From NCBI RefSeq assembly GCF_000024885.1, contig NC_013512.1:1798001-1862000 (forward strand): a DNA stretch of 64,000 nucleotides, read 5' to 3'. This DNA comes from Sulfurospirillum deleyianum DSM 6946. GTDB lineage: Bacteria > Campylobacterota > Campylobacteria > Campylobacterales > Sulfurospirillaceae. Every line of letters starts with the position of its first letter. Position 1 is the first letter of the stretch. Both the position numbers and the translations under genes were made by a program. Of the stretch, positions 45,475-54,330 are shown in pieces. Below the pieces are notes generated by a model. That model was not told where the DNA came from. It did not search any database and worked only from the letters and a program-made list of their open reading frames with translations.

Positions 45475-47895
45475 TTACAGCCTTTTTAATACCATTTTAA
45501 TCCGCATCGAATTTCCCACAACTATCAAAGAACTCAGCGACATTGAAAGTGCTGCGAAAAGAGGAATAATATGCCCACTCATCGCTAAAGGAATGGTGAT
45601 AATATTATAAAGCAATGAAAAGGCTAAATTTTCCTTAATCACCTTTAAACTCATACGTGAAATCACAAACGCATCGTATAAACTCTTAACACTGTCATTG
45701 GTTAAAATAACATCGCTCACATCCAACGCAATATCAGCGCCACTCCCCATAGCAATCGCTATTTCACTCTTTGAAAGCGCTAAGGTATCATTGATACCAT
45801 CGCCTGCCATCACCACTTTTTTCCCTTTTTTATGAAGCGCTTCGATATAGTCTGCTTTTTCATCAGGAAGCAATCCTGCTTTAAAATGTGCAATCCCTAC
45901 CTCTTTGGCAATCACGTGTGTGACACTTTTATGATCCCCACTTAGCATCACTATCTCTAATCCCAACGCTTTTAACGCCTCAATAGCACTCTTTGCGTTC
46001 TCTTTTAAGCTATCCTTCAAACCAAAAATCGCTACCAATTCTCCATCGACCGCAAAGAAGTAGTGACTTAAAGCGTGAAACTGCTCCTCTAGCACGCATT
46101 CAATACCCGCTTCTTGCATCATTTTAGCATTGCCACCCATCAAGAAATGCCCTTCACAAAACGCCTGTAATCCCTTTGCTTCAATCGATTTAACCTGCTC
46201 TAAACTCTTTACATGTAAAGACGTTTCATGCTCTTTCACAAAACGCCTAACGCCTTGACTCATGGGATGATTCGAAGCACTTGCCAAAGCATAAATCAAA
46301 GAAAAATCCACCTCTTTGAGCACTTTCATCTCGACCACATCGGGTGTTCCTTTGGTAATGGTTCCTGTTTTATCCAGCACCAAAGTATCGCATTTTGCCA
46401 TACTTTCCAAAAAGCCCGCTTCCTTAAATAAAACACCCCTTTTAGCGGCTAAACCTAAGCCCACCAGCGTTGCCACAGGTGTCGCTAAAGAGAGCGCACA
46501 CGGACACGCTATGACAATCACTGAAATCGCCACAATCAACGCCTTTTCAAATGAACCCTCTTGCACATACCAAAAAACCCATGTACACAACGCTAAAAAA
46601 AGAATCGTACTGGAAAAATAGCCAGAGAGTTGATTGGCAAATTTTTCAATCAACGGTTTTTTACTCAGGGCATCTTCTAAAAGGGTTACCATTCTCGTCA
46701 GCATAGAAGAGGAAAAAGTTTGTTTGGCTTCATAGCGTATCACACTATCCAAGCACAAAGAACCACTGAGTAACTTATCTCCCTTACGAAGCAGTACAGG
46801 CACGGATTCACCGCTCAATCGAGACATATCAAAGGAGCCCTCACCATGAAGAATTACCCCATCAATGACCACTTTATCTCCCGCCTTAATCTCAATCACA
46901 TCTCCAACATCCACACTTTCAACCCGTTTTAAAATCTTCTCATCGCCTAGCACCACCATCACTTCTGTGGGAAGAGAACTTCCATACGCATCCAGTGTAT
47001 CCACCGCTTTTTTCTTACTCAAAACTTCTAAATATTTCCCCGCAAACACAAAAGTCACAATCATCGTCACCGAATCAAAATAGACCTCCGCATTTTTAGT
47101 AAACATCGCATACAACGAAAAAACATACGTCAGTGTCGCTCCCGTTGCCACTAAAAAATCCATCGTGATATAACGGTTTTTCAGTCCATAATACGCCCCT
47201 TTAAAATAGACCGAACCTGTATAAAAGAGAGTGGGTGTTGCCAGTACAAACTCCGCAAAATTGAGAATATTTTTGATGTTGCTCTGCATCCCTGTAAAGT
47301 ATCCCGCATACTGCGCAATGGCGATCCACATCACATTCATCGTCGCAAAAATACCCACTAAAAGTTTCGAATAATACTCCCTACGCTGAGCATTGGCTCG
47401 CTCCTCGCCTCCTTTGGGGTCATACGGATAGGCGTTATAACCAATGCTTCGAATCGTCTCAATAATGCGTGAGAGCTTGATAACAGAATCATCCCAGACG
47501 ATTTTAGCTTTGTGATTGGAGTAGTTAATGCTCACTTCCACGACCCCCGCTTGTCTTGAAAGTACTTTTTCGTTGAGCCACACACACGCACTGCAATGAA
47601 TCCCCTCAATAATCAAAGAAATCTCACTGAGTCCCTCGCTGGTCTTTTTGACATATTTTGAAACAAATCCTTCCAAATCAAATCTTGAACTCTCCTCTAA
47701 ATGCTCCCTAGGTGGCTCAAGAGTTGTTTCACCCATTTTTTCATAAAATGTATCTAACCCCTCTTCGTGTAAAAGATGATAAACTCCTTGACACCCTTTG
47801 CAACAGAAAAATTTTGGTGGATTAAAGTGGGTGTCACACAGCAGTAAAGAGGTATCGTACTCTAAATGACAATGGTCACAGCGTTTTGTGTTCAT
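45475..47895 (-). CDS. ccoI: Copper-translocating P-type ATPase for cbb3 oxidase assembly
   Basis: An 806-residue P1B-ATPase. The N-terminus has a Cys-rich CDHC...CCKGC segment, then a heavy-metal domain with GIHCSACVWLNE. CPCALSLATPVA is the membrane Cu site, DKTGTITKG the phosphorylated Asp, and GDGINDTLALS the hinge. Eight membrane segments are evident. FixI/CcoI pumps Cu for the cbb3 active site; the paired ccoS supports this over CopA. A palindrome copy (46209-46218) encodes LHVK. Confidence 0.93.
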   Translation of the reverse strand: MNTKRCDHCHLEYDTSLLLCDTHFNPPKFFCCKGCQGVYHLLHEEGLDTFYEKMGETTLEPPREHLEESSRFDLEGFVSKYVKKTSEGLSEISLIIEGIHCSACVWLNEKVLSRQAGVVEVSINYSNHKAKIVWDDSVIKLSRIIETIRSIGYNAYPYDPKGGEERANAQRREYYSKLLVGIFATMNVMWIAIAQYAGYFTGMQSNIKNILNFAEFVLATPTLFYTGSVYFKGAYYGLKNRYITMDFLVATGATLTYVFSLYAMFTKNAEVYFDSVTMIVTFVFAGKYLEVLSKKKAVDTLDAYGSSLPTEVMVVLGDEKILKRVESVDVGDVIEIKAGDKVVIDGVILHGEGSFDMSRLSGESVPVLLRKGDKLLSGSLCLDSVIRYEAKQTFSSSMLTRMVTLLEDALSKKPLIEKFANQLSGYFSSTILFLALCTWVFWYVQEGSFEKALIVAISVIVIACPCALSLATPVATLVGLGLAAKRGVLFKEAGFLESMAKCDTLVLDKTGTITKGTPDVVEMKVLKEVDFSLIYALASASNHPMSQGVRRFVKEHETSLHVKSLEQVKSIEAKGLQAFCEGHFLMGGNAKMMQEAGIECVLEEQFHALSHYFFAVDGELVAIFGLKDSLKENAKSAIEALKALGLEIVMLSGDHKSVTHVIAKEVGIAHFKAGLLPDEKADYIEALHKKGKKVVMAGDGINDTLALSKSEIAIAMGSGADIALDVSDVILTNDSVKSLYDAFVISRMSLKVIKENLAFSLLYNIITIPLAMSGHIIPLFAALSMSLSSLIVVGNSMRIKMVLKRL

Positions 47896-48056
47896 TCCGT
47901 ATCTTTCGTATAAATTTTACACATTAAGGCTGATTATATCGTGACTTTTTTGTGATAAAGCTGATGAGTTCTATGGCTTAATTTTTTTTTCAAAGCGTTT
48001 GTGTTAAAGTGCCACCCCTACATGTAATTGTGGGCATTTTGAACCAAAGGCAGAGG

Positions 48057-49469
48057 GTGGAGCCAATTCGAAAATACTATGCCAAAACAGGAACACTTTT
48101 TTTGCTCGTGTTTTCTCCGTTATATCTTTCCCTATGGTATCAACACTGGATCTTTTCCACATTATGGCTTACGCTTGTAGGCTCATCAGGTCTTGTCTAT
48201 GTGACCACCTTGCGTTACAGCCATAAAAAACTCAAAAGCAGACTCAAATACAATCTTTACACCGATTTTAATACCAAACTGCCCAACCGTCTTCATTTTT
48301 TAAAAGAGGCAAAAAAGCTCTCTCAAAGCCATGAATCTACCTTGATTCTTATTAACATAGACTCTTTTCAAACCACCAACACCTTTTATGGTCATGCCTT
48401 TGGCGATGCCTTTTTAAAAACAATTGCGCATTGGCTCAAAAACAACCTTCCACCCATTGAAGCAACACTCTATAAATTCGAAGCGGATATTTATGCGATT
48501 TTTATCCCCGCTCCTTTTAGCACCTATAACCTCCAAAAATATCTCAAAAAACTCTCATTGCATATCACCAAAGAGCGCATTATCTGTCGAGGAATAGAGA
48601 TAGATACCACATTAAGCATCGGCGCAACGCAAGGCACAAAAAACCTGCTCAAACTAGCATCCATCGCCTGTAAAGAAGCAAAAAACAAACGTCTTCCCTA
48701 TCTCATCTACGACAAAAATTCTCACAAAGAAAAAGAGTACCATTACAATATCACAATGAACCACACCCTCAAAGAAGCACTCGCCAAAGACCGTGTGGTT
48801 CCTTTTTTCCAACCCATTGTCAATCTGCATAACGGTGAAATTGAAAAGTTTGAAACCTTAATGCGCATTCACAAAGAAGAGAAAGAGTACTACCTTCCCT
48901 CCGATTTCCTAGAGATAGCCAAGCACTCTAAAATCTACTCAAAACTCTCTATGGCGCTGATTCAAAAAGCGTTTGAGACCTTTCAAATCTCCTCTAACAG
49001 CTTTTCTATCAACCTTTCTTATCTGGATATGACGAACATTGTCACCAAAACGTTTATCCTAGAAAAACTCAAAGAGTTCAATGTCGGACCGTGGGTCATC
49101 TTTGAAATTTTAGAGAGTGATGGCATCGAAAACTATGAAGCAATCGCAACCTTTGTTGAAGAGGTCAAAGCCTATGGAGCGCAAATTGCCATTGATGACT
49201 TTGGCTCAGGCTACTCCAATTTTGAGCGCCTCAATGAGCTACGGGTGGATTATATTAAAATTGATGGCAGTCTTATTAAGAACCTTGACCGTAACGATGA
49301 CACCAAAGTGATTGTCAAAAACATTGTTCGTTTTGCACAAGATTTAGGCATTAAAACCATTGCAGAATACGTCCACTCTGCGGATATTTTAGCCTGTGTG
49401 AAGGAGCTAGGTGTTGACTATGCGCAAGGGTATTATATTGGAAAACCTAGCGTCTATATGGCGCTTTAA
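48057..49469 (+). CDS. EAL-domain cyclic-di-GMP phosphodiesterase with degenerate GGDEF domain
   Basis: GTG 48057 is preferred because AAAGG lies six bases upstream; an upstream GTG at 48009 would give 16 more residues. Two membrane segments occur in the first 60 residues. The GGDEF half (about 85-220) lacks the motif (EADIY instead), so it is not a cyclase. The EAL half has FETLMR, NLSYLDM, EILESDG, IDDFGSGYSNF, DYIKIDGSL, EYVHS and GYYIGKP, retaining the metal and catalytic residues. It should hydrolyse cyclic di-GMP at the membrane. A sensor cyclase follows 102 bases later. Confidence 0.85.
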   Translation: MEPIRKYYAKTGTLFLLVFSPLYLSLWYQHWIFSTLWLTLVGSSGLVYVTTLRYSHKKLKSRLKYNLYTDFNTKLPNRLHFLKEAKKLSQSHESTLILINIDSFQTTNTFYGHAFGDAFLKTIAHWLKNNLPPIEATLYKFEADIYAIFIPAPFSTYNLQKYLKKLSLHITKERIICRGIEIDTTLSIGATQGTKNLLKLASIACKEAKNKRLPYLIYDKNSHKEKEYHYNITMNHTLKEALAKDRVVPFFQPIVNLHNGEIEKFETLMRIHKEEKEYYLPSDFLEIAKHSKIYSKLSMALIQKAFETFQISSNSFSINLSYLDMTNIVTKTFILEKLKEFNVGPWVIFEILESDGIENYEAIATFVEEVKAYGAQIAIDDFGSGYSNFERLNELRVDYIKIDGSLIKNLDRNDDTKVIVKNIVRFAQDLGIKTIAEYVHSADILACVKELGVDYAQGYYIGKPSVYMAL

Positions 49470-49571
49470 CAAGCTCTTTTTACCTTTTTACATGTAAAGA
49501 AGTTTTTTCGTTTTTTATAAGAGATTGTGCTACAATGTGTACATGCCTGTGACATAGGAAGGAGACTCTCC

Positions 49572-52037
49572 ATGCGTGTGCTTCTTTGGATAAGTATTCT
49601 TACCATAGCACTTTTTGCCAACACGTCTAAGGAGACTATTTCCCTTCAACTTTCATGGCTTCATCAGTTTCAGTTTGCTGGGTTTTATGTCGCAAAAGAG
49701 AAAGGCTTTTATGAAGAAGCCAACCTTGATGTCACCCTTAAAGAATACGCTTCAAATATCCATCCAACCCAAGAAGTTTTAGAAGGACGTAGCACTTATG
49801 GTGTCGTCAATGGCTCTTCCTTACTGCTAGATAGAAACGCTCAAAAACCCGTAGTAGCGCTAATGGCACTTTTTCAAAGCGACCCTTCCGTCCTTGTTAG
49901 CACCAACCCTGCCATCAAAAGTCCTAAAGATTTAAAATACAAATACCTCTTAATGTCCGATGAAGATTTCCGATCCGTAGGTATTTTGGCGATGTTTTTA
50001 AGCCATGGCATTAAACGAGAAGAACTCTTTTTAAAAAACCACTCTTTGAATCTTGAAACCCTTATCAACCAACAAGTTGATGCGATGGCATGTTATATCT
50101 CCAATGAGCCTTTTATCCTCAAAGAAAAAAATATCTCGTATACCGTTTTAAGTCCAAGAGACCATGGATTTAACTTCTATGGAGATGTACTTTTTACCTC
50201 TGAAAAAGAGCTTTTACTCCATCCCAAACGAGCCAAAGCCTTTTACGATGCGACCAAAAAAGGATGGGAATGGGCATTTGAACATATTGATGAAACAGCA
50301 CAACTCATCTATGAAAACTACAATACCCAAAAGAAAAGCCTTGAAGCCTTAACGTATGAAGGAAAAACTCTCAAGGAGTTAGCCTTTGATGAAGAAGGGC
50401 TCTTTGGTACACTCAAACCTAGCAAATTCGAAGAAATTGGCAATATTTATAGGGTGGGAGGGATTATGAAAAATGGTCTCTCGTTAAAAGGGTTTATTGA
50501 TCCCTTATTTTTCGCAAAAACAGAGGTACGTATCGGTGTGTTAAACAGTCGTGATGAGAGTAATTCTCTCTCAAAATCATGGGATGAAAACGCACAGTAC
50601 CTCTCTTCACTCTTCCCTCTGCACCATTTTGTGGTAATTCCCCTTGATTTTAAAACACTTGAAGAGCGGGTTAAAAACCATACCATTGAATTTGTCATCA
50701 CCAATCCTCTGCAAGGGCTTCAACTTGAACATCGCTATGGTCTAGGGCGTATCGCAACTTTAAGTTCCCCTTACAAAGGAAACTATTACAGCGAATTAGG
50801 TACGGTTATCTTTACCCGTGCGGATGCAAAGCAGATTCAAAGCTATGAAGATGCCCGTAGTAAAAAAATTGGAGCCGTTTCAGAGCACTCCTTTGGCGGT
50901 TATCTCCTTGGTATCAAAGAGTTAGGCATTGCATCCAATAAAAATATTACTTTTTTTCAAACCCATTTTAATGTGATTAAAGCGGTTTTAAATGGAAGTG
51001 TCGATGTGGGTATCGTTCGTACAGATATCATCGAACAAATGGTTCACGAAGGATTTATCAAGCAAAGTGACTTAAAAGTCTTAGGCGCTAAAACACATCC
51101 CAACTTTCCTTTCATCAGTAGTACAGACCTCTACCCTGGATGGATGTTAGCTAAAATGCCCAACACGCCAGAGACCCTTTCCAATGAGCTCTTAAGCACA
51201 CTGTTAAAACCACCATCTGCGTCCTCTTCGTCTAAACCTTTGTACCGTGTCAATACCACATTGGATTATTCAAAGATACATCATATTCTCAAAGAGTTTC
51301 ATCTTTTTCCCTATGAGCAAGAGGCGATTACCTTTGAGGATGTGTATGCGAAGTACAAATTTTTACTCTTAGGTCTTGGCATTGCTTTTATCTTAAGCCT
51401 TCTTTTTAGCCTCTATATTCAACTCCTCAATCGCAAATTACAACACTACAGCCATGAAGTCCAACGCTTTAATGAAACCCTTGAACAAGAGGTCAATGAA
51501 CGCACCCACGAGCTCTCCCTTTTAAATGCAAAACTCAAAGACTTAGCCAATATAGATGAACTCACAAAAATCGCCAATAGACGTTACTTTTTCCTACTTG
51601 CTACACAATACTTTCATGCAGCCAAACGCAATAACACTCCTCTTCATATCCTCTCCATCGATATTGATTGGCTTAAAAAAGTCAATGATACCTACGGACA
51701 TGCGATGGGAGATGAAGTGCTCAAAGCCTTTTGCAAACACGTACAAAGCAGCCTTCGTCAAAGTGATCTCTTTGGACGCATTGGTGGAGAAGAGTTTTGT
51801 GTATGCATCCAAAATACACCCCTACAAGGAGCAAAAATTTTAGCAGAGAAGATTCGTCATAAGGTTGAAGCCAGTCGTGAATCCATCAACAATCAAGCGC
51901 TTCCTGCTATTACGGTGAGTATTGGTCTTAGCTCACTTCATCCTGAAGATGAAGAGATTTTCGATACGCTCAAACGCTCCGATGAAGCCCTTTACAAAGC
52001 AAAACATCATGGTCGAAACCAAGTACAAATTGTTTAG
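49572..52037 (+). CDS. Sensor diguanylate cyclase with two substrate-binding-like domains
   Basis: Start ATG 49572 (AAGGAG seven bases upstream), 821 residues. A signal-like segment is followed by an NMT1/THI5-type domain (LSWLHQFQFAGFYVAKEKGFY) to about residue 255, then a second PhnD-like periplasmic domain (RIGVLNSRDES... to about 545). Next come one membrane segment (about 595-615), a coiled-coil stretch and a GGDEF domain with DELTKIANRR and FGRIGGEEF. The cyclase motif is intact. It likely senses a small ligand in the periplasm and makes cyclic di-GMP. The ligand is unknown. Confidence 0.87.
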   Translation: MRVLLWISILTIALFANTSKETISLQLSWLHQFQFAGFYVAKEKGFYEEANLDVTLKEYASNIHPTQEVLEGRSTYGVVNGSSLLLDRNAQKPVVALMALFQSDPSVLVSTNPAIKSPKDLKYKYLLMSDEDFRSVGILAMFLSHGIKREELFLKNHSLNLETLINQQVDAMACYISNEPFILKEKNISYTVLSPRDHGFNFYGDVLFTSEKELLLHPKRAKAFYDATKKGWEWAFEHIDETAQLIYENYNTQKKSLEALTYEGKTLKELAFDEEGLFGTLKPSKFEEIGNIYRVGGIMKNGLSLKGFIDPLFFAKTEVRIGVLNSRDESNSLSKSWDENAQYLSSLFPLHHFVVIPLDFKTLEERVKNHTIEFVITNPLQGLQLEHRYGLGRIATLSSPYKGNYYSELGTVIFTRADAKQIQSYEDARSKKIGAVSEHSFGGYLLGIKELGIASNKNITFFQTHFNVIKAVLNGSVDVGIVRTDIIEQMVHEGFIKQSDLKVLGAKTHPNFPFISSTDLYPGWMLAKMPNTPETLSNELLSTLLKPPSASSSSKPLYRVNTTLDYSKIHHILKEFHLFPYEQEAITFEDVYAKYKFLLLGLGIAFILSLLFSLYIQLLNRKLQHYSHEVQRFNETLEQEVNERTHELSLLNAKLKDLANIDELTKIANRRYFFLLATQYFHAAKRNNTPLHILSIDIDWLKKVNDTYGHAMGDEVLKAFCKHVQSSLRQSDLFGRIGGEEFCVCIQNTPLQGAKILAEKIRHKVEASRESINNQALPAITVSIGLSSLHPEDEEIFDTLKRSDEALYKAKHHGRNQVQIV

Positions 52038-52072
52038 TTTGTACAGTTAAGAGTTTGTTTATTCAACTAAGT

Positions 52073-52078
52073 TATAAT
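52073..52078 (+). promoter_or_regulatory. Probable -10 element of tpx
   Basis: TATAAT at 52073-52078, 35 bases before the tpx ATG, with an AAAAGGA ribosome site in between. No clear -35 element. The position suits a housekeeping promoter. Confidence 0.5.
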
Positions 52079-52113
52079 GCTTTAAACCTATATTTTTCTT
52101 AAAAGGACACACA

Positions 52114-52653
52114 ATGGCAACAACCAAGCTCCAAGGAACACCTGTTAAACTCACAGGCGAAGAGATTAAAGTAGGAGACAGCGCTCCCACCATTAAAGTC
52201 GTCGCAAAAGATTTGAGTGAAATCAAAGTCGGTGGTAAAAGTGACAAAGCACAACTCATTGTGGTCGTTCCTTCCCTCGATACAGCCGTATGTGCGCAAG
52301 AAACACACACCTTCAATAAAAAAGCTGCTTCCATAACCGATGCAAGTGTGGTCGTGGTTTCTATGGACTTGCCTTTTGCTATGGGTCGTTTTTGCACCAC
52401 GGAGGGCATTGATAATCTAAGCGTTGGCAGTGACTTTAGAGAAAAAGCGTTTGCACAAGCTTATGGCGTTTTAATTAAAGATGGTCCGCTTAAAGGCTTA
52501 AGCGCTCGTGCAATTTTTATCGTCAATAAAAGCGGAAAAGTGGTTTATAAAGAGATTTGCCCTGAAATCACCGAAGAGCCAAACTACGAAGCAGCACTTT
52601 GCGCCCTTGAAGAAGCAACGAGCAAAAAACGCTGTGGGTGTAGCAGTAAATAA
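52114..52653 (+). CDS. tpx: Thiol peroxidase with Cys-rich C-terminal extension
   Basis: A 179-residue atypical 2-Cys peroxiredoxin. VVPSLDTAVCAQET holds the peroxidatic Cys60, and LPFAMGRFCTTEG the resolving Cys94, the standard Tpx spacing. The enzyme reduces peroxides using thioredoxin. It is about ten residues longer than usual and ends KKRCGCSSK, adding Cys174 and Cys176, which could bind metal or act in thiol exchange. The stop lies 1 base from a convergent gene. Confidence 0.93.
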   Translation: MATTKLQGTPVKLTGEEIKVGDSAPTIKVVAKDLSEIKVGGKSDKAQLIVVVPSLDTAVCAQETHTFNKKAASITDASVVVVSMDLPFAMGRFCTTEGIDNLSVGSDFREKAFAQAYGVLIKDGPLKGLSARAIFIVNKSGKVVYKEICPEITEEPNYEAALCALEEATSKKRCGCSSK

Positions 52654-52654
52654 C

Positions 52655-52903
52655 CTAACTCAACTCCACACTCTCTTGTGTCTTTATAAGCCATAAGAGA
52701 GTCTCTCGTATACGTTGTACATCTTTTGCTTCTATCAACCCTTCACACGTTTGCATCATGCCTTGAAGCAACGTTGCATTCTGCCAATAATCAACCCCAT
52801 GCCGTTTGGCATTCGCCTCAATCATCTCTAGCAAGCGTTCTTCTTCACTCTGCGCAAGTCGTTTTTGCTCCGCTTGATAAAGGGCGAGTCCTTTAGGTTT
52901 CAT
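52655..52903 (-). CDS. Small conserved-looking protein of unknown function
   Basis: Start ATG 52903 gives an ATGA overlap with pgeF; the frame allows two more residues upstream. The 82 residues are charged and mainly helical (EERLLEMIEANAKRHGVDYWQNATLLQGMM), with no membrane segment or recognised motif. Coupling to pgeF suggests it is real. Function is not recognised. Confidence 0.65.
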   Translation of the reverse strand: MKPKGLALYQAEQKRLAQSEEERLLEMIEANAKRHGVDYWQNATLLQGMMQTCEGLIEAKDVQRIRETLLWLIKTQESVELS

Positions 52904-53574
52904 AAACAAATCACTCCTGCAAAACGCCCTGTTATTTTCTCTCTTCGATACGAAAAATAGTCTGAATCACAACAGGTACAAATCGAAGAGGCATCTATAT
53001 GTTCCACTAAAACACCTCTTTCTAAAAAGGCTTTGTAATTGTAGGTTTGAAGGTCTAAAAAAAGACGTTTATTCTTTACATGTAAAAAGCCATCAAAGCC
53101 TTCACTCACCTCTTTTCCTATCTCGTAACAACACGCCCCAATACTAGGTCCCATAAAAATCTGCACTTCAGAAGCACGTGTTCCAAACGCTTCTTCCATC
53201 GCGTCCAAACACTTCACCCCAATGCCCAGCCTGCTTCCCTCTCGCCCCGCATGTGCCACACCAATGGCTTCATGCCTCGCATCGTAAAACAAAATGGGGA
53301 TACAATCTGCCACCATGACAGAGAGTGCAATTTCTTTTTGGTTCGTGATCATCGCATCGCACGTAGGCGTTTGCCCCGCTTCTTCAATACGCACAATCTT
53401 ATCGCCATGCACCTGCTCCATAAAAACAACCGCATCCACGTCCATTTTCTCACGCAAAATCTCTCGATTGGCGTTTACATGTAAAGAATTATCATTAACG
53501 TGTAACGCTAAATTAAGGCTAAAAAACGCCCCTTCACTCACTCCGCCAAAACGATTGGTAAAAAGATAACGCAT
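52900..53574 (-). CDS. pgeF: Laccase-domain protein, peptidoglycan editing factor / purine nucleoside phosphorylase (YfiH family)
   Basis: Start ATG 53574 in a TGATG overlap with ribE. The 224 residues read MRYLFTNRFGGVSEGAFFSLNLALHV, VHGDKIVRI, VMVADCIPILFYD, GVAHAGREGS and CCYEIG, the Zn-binding Cys/His pattern of the YfiH family. Members have been described as purine nucleoside phosphorylases and as peptidoglycan editing factors. The C-terminal SICTCCDSDYFSYRR is typical. Two palindrome copies lie inside. Confidence 0.87.
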   Translation of the reverse strand: MRYLFTNRFGGVSEGAFFSLNLALHVNDNSLHVNANREILREKMDVDAVVFMEQVHGDKIVRIEEAGQTPTCDAMITNQKEIALSVMVADCIPILFYDARHEAIGVAHAGREGSRLGIGVKCLDAMEEAFGTRASEVQIFMGPSIGACCYEIGKEVSEGFDGFLHVKNKRLFLDLQTYNYKAFLERGVLVEHIDASSICTCCDSDYFSYRREKITGRFAGVICL

Positions 53575-54182
53575 CAATACGTCGCCATAATGCGATCCAC
53601 CCCATTCCAATCCAACGCCTCTTTTTTGTGAAACATATGGTAGAGGTAGCGTGCGAACATATCGGTTTCCACATTGACCCTACGTCCTACTTTATAGGAA
53701 GCAATCAATGTTTTTTCAAGCGTATGCGGAATAATGGTCAAACGAAAGCCCTCTTTCATCACCTCATTGACGGTTAAGCTCACCCCATCAATGCTCACAC
53801 TTCCTTTAGGAATCACAAAAAGAAGCGAAGCTTTGGGAATAGAAACTTCTATATCCAAACCATTTTCTCTTTGATTAAGCTTTTCTATCACTCCCACACA
53901 ATCCACATGCCCTTGCACCATATGCCCATCCAGTCTATCACCTAACGCCAACGCTGGTTCCATATGCACTTTGCCTTTGAGGTTTTCCAATGCCAAAAGT
54001 GAGCGACTCTCCAAAGAGAGCTCCACGCTAAAGCCACCCTCAAAGAGTTCAATCACCGTTAAACACGCCCCATTAATCGCAATGCTATCGCCAATGGCTG
54101 GTTTGTACGTTGCACGAAGGGTTAAAATATTATTGGTATAACTGAGCACGTCTGCAAATTCTCGAATCAGTCCTGTAAACAT
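53574..54182 (-). CDS. ribE: Riboflavin synthase, alpha chain
   Basis: A 202-residue protein with two lumazine-binding halves: MFTGLIREFADV at the start, GDSIAINGACLTV in the first, and GSVSIDGVSLTVN in the second, with GHMVQGHVDCVGVI between. It converts two 6,7-dimethyl-8-ribityllumazines to riboflavin. It overlaps pgeF downstream. No FMN riboswitch is evident in the 148 bases before the next gene on the other strand. Confidence 0.94.
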   Translation of the reverse strand: MFTGLIREFADVLSYTNNILTLRATYKPAIGDSIAINGACLTVIELFEGGFSVELSLESRSLLALENLKGKVHMEPALALGDRLDGHMVQGHVDCVGVIEKLNQRENGLDIEVSIPKASLLFVIPKGSVSIDGVSLTVNEVMKEGFRLTIIPHTLEKTLIASYKVGRRVNVETDMFARYLYHMFHKKEALDWNGVDRIMATY

Positions 54183-54330
54183 AAGTAACCTTTATAATTT
54201 AGAAGGCATTATATCGTGTTTCAAATTGAGAATTCCTAAGAGAGAAAATAGCCTAAAAAAGGCGATTTAAAAAGCTTTACTTAACCTTATTAGTGTATAA
54301 TTTTTGCATATTCCAAACAAGGAGTCCATC

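Noticed and set aside
45475-47895. CopA-type copper export ATPase
   Set aside because: The N-terminal Cys-rich region, length and adjacent ccoS fit CcoI better.
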